This document shows, piece by piece, positions 60,133 to 64,000 of a stretch of 64,000 nucleotides of DNA. The DNA lies in the NCBI RefSeq assembly GCF_005144715.1, contig NZ_SWKR01000002.1, positions 1,124,146-1,188,145 of the forward strand, written 5' to 3'. The notes beneath the pieces were generated by a model. That model was given only the letters and a program-made list of their open reading frames with translations. It was not told the DNA's origin and ran no database searches. The DNA is from Sphingomonas baiyangensis. GTDB lineage: Bacteria; Pseudomonadota; Alphaproteobacteria; Sphingomonadales; Sphingomonadaceae. The position numbers and the translations under genes are program-made. Position 1 is the stretch's first letter. Every line of letters begins with the position of its first letter.

Positions 60133-61938
60133 ATGCTGTTCCACCGCCGCGACATCCTGTCGGCGGGCGCCGCCGCGCTCGCGCTCGCGCCGCTTCGCCT
60201 CCACGCACAGGCAGCACCGGGAGCCGCCGCTGTGCTGCTGGATACGCTGGCCGAGGAATATCTGGCGCTGTCGCCCGAAAGCGCATCGTCGCTCGGCATC
60301 GACACCGGCGCGCGTGCCGCGCTCAAGGCACGCTCGGGCGATCGTACGCCCGCTGGGGTCGCGCGGCGCGCGGCGTGGCTCGATACCGCGCTGGCCCGCC
60401 TCGACGCGCTCGACGCCAAGTCGCCCGATCCCGCGACCGCCACGCATGTCGCCGTCGCGCGTACCGCCTACGCCACCGCGCGCGAGGGCTTCGCCTTCCC
60501 GTATGGCGACGTGGCGATCGGCGGATGGCGCAACGGCCCCTATGTGGTGGCGCAGAATATGGGGAGCTGGCTCGACACGCCCAAATTCCTCGATTCGAGC
60601 CACAAGATCGAAACCGCCGCCGATGCCGAGGCCTATCTGGCGCGGCTCGATCAATGGGCCGCCAACCTCGACGGCGAGACCGAGCGGCTGCGCGCCGCGC
60701 GTGGTCAGGGCGTCGTCGCATCGGACGTGCTGATGGACAAGACGCTGGCAGGCGTGCGCATGACGCGCGCCGAGGCGCCGAGCGAGGCGCTGGTCGTCAC
60801 GTCGCTCAAGACGCGTACCGCCAGCATCCCCGGCGATTGGGCAGCGCGCGCCGAACGGCTGCTGACGTCGCGCATCCACCCCGCGCTCGATCGCCAGATC
60901 GCCGAGCTTGCCGAGCATCGCCGCGTCGCCACCGCCGACGCCGGCGTATGGAAGTTCAGGGACGGCGCCGATTACTATGCCTGGACGCTGCGCGCCTCGA
61001 CCACCACGACGATGACGCCTGAAGAAGTGCATCGCATGGGCCTCGATGAATTGAAGGCGCTGCAATCCGAGATGGACGGCATCCTGCGCAAGCTCGGCCA
61101 TACCGGCGGCACCGTGGGCGAACGCATGACCGCGCTCGGCAAGGACCCGCGCTACGGCTTTGCTGCCGGCGACGAGGGTCGCAAGCAGATCATGGCGCTC
61201 ATCGAAGGCGTCATCGCCGATATCCGCCCGCGCCTGCCGCGGGCCTTCGCCACATTGGTCGACGGCAATGTCGAGGTGCGTCGCATCGCCGCCGCCGAGG
61301 AAGCCGGCGCGCCGCTGGCCTATGGCGGCGCCGGATCGATCGACGGCAGCGTGCCGGGGCGGTTCTGGATCAACCTGCGCGATCCGGCGCTGCACACGCG
61401 CTACAGCCTGCCGACGCTCACCTTCCACGAGGCGATCCCCGGCCATGTGTGGCAGGGCGAATATCGCGAGGACTTGCCGCTGCTCCGCACGCTGATGGGC
61501 TTCAACGCCTTTTCCGAAGGCTGGGCGCTCTATGCCGAGCAGCTCGGCGCCGAGCTGGGCGTGTATGACGACAACCCCATCGGCCGCCTCGGCTATCTCC
61601 AGTCGATCGCGTTCCGTGCCTGCCGGCTGGTCGTCGATACCGGGCTGCACGCCAAGCGCTGGACGCGCGCCCAGGCGATCGACTGGTTCGCCACGACCAA
61701 CGGCTCGTCGGTCGAGGAAGTGACGAGCGAGGTCGATCGCTATTGCGCATGGCCGGGCCAGGCGTGCGGCTACAAGGTTGGGCACAGCACCATCAACCGC
61801 CTCCGGGAACGCGCAACGGCGAAGCTTGGGCCGCGCTATGATTTCCGTGCGTTCAACGATCTGGTTGTCAGGGGCGGCGGCCGGCCGATGACGGTGCTCG
61901 AAGCCTCAGTCGATCGCTGGATAGCCTCACGCGCTTGA
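60133..61938 (+). CDS. Tat-exported DUF885 family putative metallopeptidase
   Basis: 601 aa. The N-terminus has a twin-arginine-like signal (FHRRDILSAGAAALALAP, then HAQA). The C-terminal half carries a zinc-site motif H432-E-A-I-P-G-H438 and a downstream EGWALYAEQLG glutamate, as in DUF885/M32-like peptidases. Substrate unknown. ATG at 60133 is 4 nt after nfeD. It overlaps the convergent MscS gene by 12 nt. Confidence 0.82.
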   Translation: MLFHRRDILSAGAAALALAPLRLHAQAAPGAAAVLLDTLAEEYLALSPESASSLGIDTGARAALKARSGDRTPAGVARRAAWLDTALARLDALDAKSPDPATATHVAVARTAYATAREGFAFPYGDVAIGGWRNGPYVVAQNMGSWLDTPKFLDSSHKIETAADAEAYLARLDQWAANLDGETERLRAARGQGVVASDVLMDKTLAGVRMTRAEAPSEALVVTSLKTRTASIPGDWAARAERLLTSRIHPALDRQIAELAEHRRVATADAGVWKFRDGADYYAWTLRASTTTTMTPEEVHRMGLDELKALQSEMDGILRKLGHTGGTVGERMTALGKDPRYGFAAGDEGRKQIMALIEGVIADIRPRLPRAFATLVDGNVEVRRIAAAEEAGAPLAYGGAGSIDGSVPGRFWINLRDPALHTRYSLPTLTFHEAIPGHVWQGEYREDLPLLRTLMGFNAFSEGWALYAEQLGAELGVYDDNPIGRLGYLQSIAFRACRLVVDTGLHAKRWTRAQAIDWFATTNGSSVEEVTSEVDRYCAWPGQACGYKVGHSTINRLRERATAKLGPRYDFRAFNDLVVRGGGRPMTVLEASVDRWIASRA

Positions 61939-63003
61939 GAGGGCGGCGCGTTCGATCAGCGCGCGGGTGCGCGGCAGGGCTTCGGGCATTTCGGCGCGGA
62001 TGAACACCAGCATCGCCTCGCGGATGTCGGCGCGCAGGTCGAAGGCGTCGCCGGCATCGCGCGCAGTGGCGAGGATGCGGACCTCGATCGCATCGGGTTT
62101 GGTGTCGGTGACCTGCAACGCGAAGGCGCGTCCGTCCCAGCGGGGGTTTTTGCGCACCACCGTTTCGGCACGTGCGCGGAGGCGCTCAATGTCGGCGGCG
62201 GGATCGAGCCAAAGGAACGCCGAACCCAGCAGATGGCTCGAATGGCGCGTCCAGTTCTCGAACGGCGCTTCAAGGAACCGCGATACCGGCACCACCAGCC
62301 GCCGCTCGTCCCACAGCGCGACGACGACGTAAGTCAGCCGGATCTCCTCGATCCGCCCCCATTGCCCTTCGATGATGACCACGTCGTCGAGACGGATCGG
62401 CTCGGTGAACGCCATCTGCATGCCCGCGATAAGGTTCTTGAGCAGCGGCTGCGCGGCGGCACCCACCGCGAGGCCCGCAAGGCCCGCCGACGCCATCAGC
62501 GTGACGCCGATGTTGCGGATGCTCGGGATGCTCAGCAGCATCAGGCAAATGGTGACGAAGCCGATCGCGAACACGCCGATGCGCACGAGGATGGCACTGC
62601 GCGTACGCCGTCTGCGCGCCGTCAGATTGTCGGCGACCGAGATGTCGGCGGTGAGTTCGATCGATTTGCCCAGGGCGCGGAGCATCGCGATCGCCAGCCA
62701 GCCGATCAGCAGCGGCACGATGAGGCCGGCGAGCAGCGTCCACAGTGCATCGGCATCGTCGCTCAGCGTCAGGAAGCGCCGTACCGCCGCCAGCGCCATG
62801 CCGATGGCGATCCAGCGCGCGGGCTTGGTTGCATGCGCCACGAACAGGTCGTCGCTCGATCCTGGCGTGCGCGCCGCCAGCCGCCGCAACACGAACATTC
62901 CGGCACCATGCAGCGCCAGCGCAGCCGCGACGGCGAGTGCGACCGCGCCCAGATTATAGGCGAGCACCGACATGCTGCGTCCGGCAATCTCGATTGTCTG
63001 CAT
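61927..63003 (-). CDS. MscS family mechanosensitive channel
   Basis: About 358 aa. Four or more N-terminal membrane helices, then the pore helix and gate (ASAGLAGLAVGAAAQPLLKNLIAGMQMAF, with the Gly/Ala-rich packing face), the beta domain start EPIRLDDVVIIEGQWGRIEEI and a cytoplasmic C-terminal domain. Provides osmotic pressure relief. The start is uncertain between ATG at 63003 and upstream in-frame starts at 63018 and 63024. Confidence 0.9.
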   Translation of the reverse strand: MQTIEIAGRSMSVLAYNLGAVALAVAAALALHGAGMFVLRRLAARTPGSSDDLFVAHATKPARWIAIGMALAAVRRFLTLSDDADALWTLLAGLIVPLLIGWLAIAMLRALGKSIELTADISVADNLTARRRRTRSAILVRIGVFAIGFVTICLMLLSIPSIRNIGVTLMASAGLAGLAVGAAAQPLLKNLIAGMQMAFTEPIRLDDVVIIEGQWGRIEEIRLTYVVVALWDERRLVVPVSRFLEAPFENWTRHSSHLLGSAFLWLDPAADIERLRARAETVVRKNPRWDGRAFALQVTDTKPDAIEVRILATARDAGDAFDLRADIREAMLVFIRAEMPEALPRTRALIERAALSSA

Positions 63004-63064
63004 AACGCTCAACCGCATCAGCAAGGCAGGTGTTCCCGCAATGCAGCATTGTCGCGCCGGACGC

Positions 63065-63093
63065 TTGACGCTGGCGCAATCGCCGACTAGATC
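63065..63093 (+). promoter_or_regulatory. tRNA-Glu promoter
   Basis: TTGACG (63065-63070) and TAGATC (63088-63093) are separated by 17 nt, and the -10 ends 15 nt before the tRNA. A good match for a housekeeping promoter. Confidence 0.65.
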
Positions 63094-63108
63094 GCCGCTT
63101 CCCGCTAA

Positions 63109-63183
63109 GGCCCCTTCGTCTAGCGGTCAGGACGTCGCCCTCTCACGGCGAAAACACGAGTTCGATTCTCGTAGGGGTCACCA
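63109..63183 (+). tRNA. tRNA-Glu (anticodon CTC)
   Basis: 75 nt including the encoded CCA. The acceptor stem GGCCCCT/AGGGGTC pairs with one G-U; the D-arm is TCTAGCGGTCAGGA; the anticodon stem TCGCC/GGCGA encloses CTCTCAC with CTC at 34-36; the T-arm is CACGAGTTCGATTCTCGTA. The shape and the TTCGTCTAG start are characteristic of tRNA-Glu. Confidence 0.97.
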
Positions 63184-63219
63184 GCGGTTTGGCAGCGACG
63201 CTTACACAGCGTGTCGCGT

Positions 63220-63711
63220 TCAATCCTCGATGAAGTTCGGCGCGACGACGAGCTGTTGCGTGTCGAAATGTGGCACGGCCTGTTCGGTCATCGGCACCAT
63301 GAAGCGCTTGCCCGTGGCGCGCTCGATCTCGATCACGTCGCCGGCACCGTAATTCTCGACATTCACGACCGTGCCGATCGGCTGTCCGTCGCTGCTGACC
63401 GCCGCGAGGCCGATGAGATCGGCATGATAATATTCGCCCTCGGCAAGCGGCGGCAGGCTCGATCGCGGGACCGTCAATTCGGTGCCGCGCAGCGCCTCGG
63501 CAGCGTTGCGATCGCCGATGCCGGCGAAGCGCGCGATGCCGTTGCGATAGCTGGTCATCGCCAACGCGCCGTCGTTGAAGCTGCGATGCTGCTCGATATT
63601 CTCGGCGAACACCTTGAGGCGCACGTCACCCTGCACGCCATGCGCGCCGGTAACGACGGCGAGCGTAACGTGCCGCTCGGCAGCCGGAGGAGAAGGCGGT
63701 TTCGATGCCAT
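63220..63711 (-). CDS. rimM: Ribosome maturation factor RimM
   Basis: 163 aa. N-terminal RimM domain (VTGAHGVQGDVRLKVFAE) and C-terminal PRC-barrel with YYHADLIGLAAVS and GTVVNVENYGAGDVIEI. Needed for 30S head maturation. Downstream of rpsP by 66 nt, the usual rpsP-rimM order. Confidence 0.96.
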   Translation of the reverse strand: MASKPPSPPAAERHVTLAVVTGAHGVQGDVRLKVFAENIEQHRSFNDGALAMTSYRNGIARFAGIGDRNAAEALRGTELTVPRSSLPPLAEGEYYHADLIGLAAVSSDGQPIGTVVNVENYGAGDVIEIERATGKRFMVPMTEQAVPHFDTQQLVVAPNFIED

Positions 63712-63723
63712 GCTATGGGCGCC

Positions 63724-63757
63724 GGCCGCTCCACCCCGCGTGGGGGATGGAGCGGCC
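63724..63757 (-). other. Strong stem-loop between rpsP and rimM
   Basis: GGCCGCTCCA (63724-63733) and TGGAGCGGCC (63748-63757) are perfect arms, with an inner CCCC-GCGT-GGGG stem, making a near-continuous 14-bp hairpin with a 2-nt bulge. It fills the intercistronic gap. No U-tract. Likely a processing or partial attenuation site lowering rimM relative to rpsP. Confidence 0.5.
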
Positions 63758-63777
63758 AGCCTGTCCCGGTGCCGCGA

Positions 63778-64000
63778 TCAGCCCTCGGCCGGAGCCTCGG
63801 CGCTCTCGCCCTCGTTGGTCGCCTCGGCGGGTGCCTCCTCCTCGGCGGGCTTCGCCTTGGCAGCTTCCTCGGCCTCGCGCTTGGCGTCCTCGGCGGCCTT
63901 GGCCTTTTCGGCACGCTCCTCGGCGCGCTCGGTAGCCTTTTCGCCGGGCTTGGCCTTGTTGGGGTTGTTGCGCGGCGCGCGCTCCTTCACGCCCGCGGCG
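63778..64000 (-). CDS. rpsP: 30S ribosomal protein S16, 3' part (runs off the right edge)
   Basis: Only the C-terminal ~73 codons are in the window; the 5' end lies beyond position 64000. The first visible part, [18 protein letters not shown], follows the S16 core. The rest is a Lys/Glu/Ala-rich tail of about 50 residues ending EAPAEG, longer than the E. coli protein but common in alphaproteobacterial S16. Followed by rimM. Confidence 0.85.
   Translation of the reverse strand, partial: AAGVKERAPRNNPNKAKPGEKATERAEERAEKAKAAEDAKREAEEAAKAKPAEEEAPAEATNEGESAEAPAEG

Overview
The window is a gene-dense chromosomal segment of a high-GC alphaproteobacterium. It most resembles Sphingomonadales (Sphingomonas or a close relative). 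Reasons: C and D of complex I are separate genes; the TCA cluster runs mdh, sucD, sucA, sucB, lpd; a sphingomonad-type palindromic repeat of the 'VTPAQAG' class is present; and a conserved set of small sphingomonad proteins appears (DUF1467, a DUF2490-like protein, S16 with an acidic tail). All genus-level statements are inference from gene content and order. No phage, insertion sequence, CRISPR array or rRNA operon is visible. One tRNA gene, Glu(CTC), lies near the right end. No gap between genes exceeds 300 nt; the largest is the divergent M61 peptidase/mdh interval of 269 nt.

Layout. 1-5.7 kb: a GT-C type membrane glycosyltransferase, a CoxE-like VWA protein, a degenerate Hpt protein on the opposite strand, a large two-TM coiled-coil protein reminiscent of TipN, and a GyrI-like effector-binding protein. 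5.7-24.4 kb, minus strand: all 14 genes of proton-pumping NADH dehydrogenase (nuoA to nuoN), followed without a clear break by birA, coaX, rnj (RNase J) and a DUF1467 gene. Two extra small genes sit inside the nuo operon: a 56-aa membrane protein between nuoE and nuoF, and a 76-aa helical protein between nuoF and nuoG. An 80-bp palindromic repeat lies between nuoI and nuoJ. 24.5-28.4 kb, minus strand: an inositol monophosphatase-family gene, efp, an M23 peptidase, an L,D-transpeptidase and thiE. 28.5-31.9 kb: a telA plus partner operon behind a palindromic operator, a DMT exporter and a small lipoprotein. 32-34.5 kb, minus strand: inorganic pyrophosphatase and an M61 peptidase.

34.8-43.2 kb, plus strand: the TCA block mdh, an exported protein, sucD, sucA, sucB, a 64-aa membrane protein, lpd. 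sucC is not present. 43.2-47.3 kb: an uncharacterised small protein, a TRIC-type channel, a DUF2490-like protein, a GNAT acetyltransferase and sppA. 47.4-49.5 kb: groES-groEL behind a CIRCE operator, with a strong terminator after groEL. 49.6-52.7 kb: a polytopic membrane protein, carD and a DUF2807 lipoprotein behind a very long perfect inverted repeat. 52.7-57.7 kb, minus strand: a guaB, M61 peptidase, rsmB, TPR-protein operon. 57.8-64 kb: a CitE-like lyase, an SPFH/NfeD pair, a Tat-exported DUF885 protein, an MscS-type channel, tRNA-Glu, rimM and the 3' part of rpsP, which runs off the right edge.

The most unusual signal is a 22-bp palindrome, GTGTATTA-N6-(TAATACAC/CGATACAC). It occurs upstream of two genes 23 kb apart, the telA operon and the DUF2807 lipoprotein, and suggests a shared, undescribed cell-envelope regulon. 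At the second gene the palindrome is extended to a perfect 21-bp inverted repeat that also covers the Shine-Dalgarno sequence. Other notable points are the small genes translationally coupled into the nuo and 2-oxoglutarate dehydrogenase operons, a repeat element that keeps an open frame into nuoJ, a histidine-less Hpt protein, and a strong hairpin in the rnj leader.
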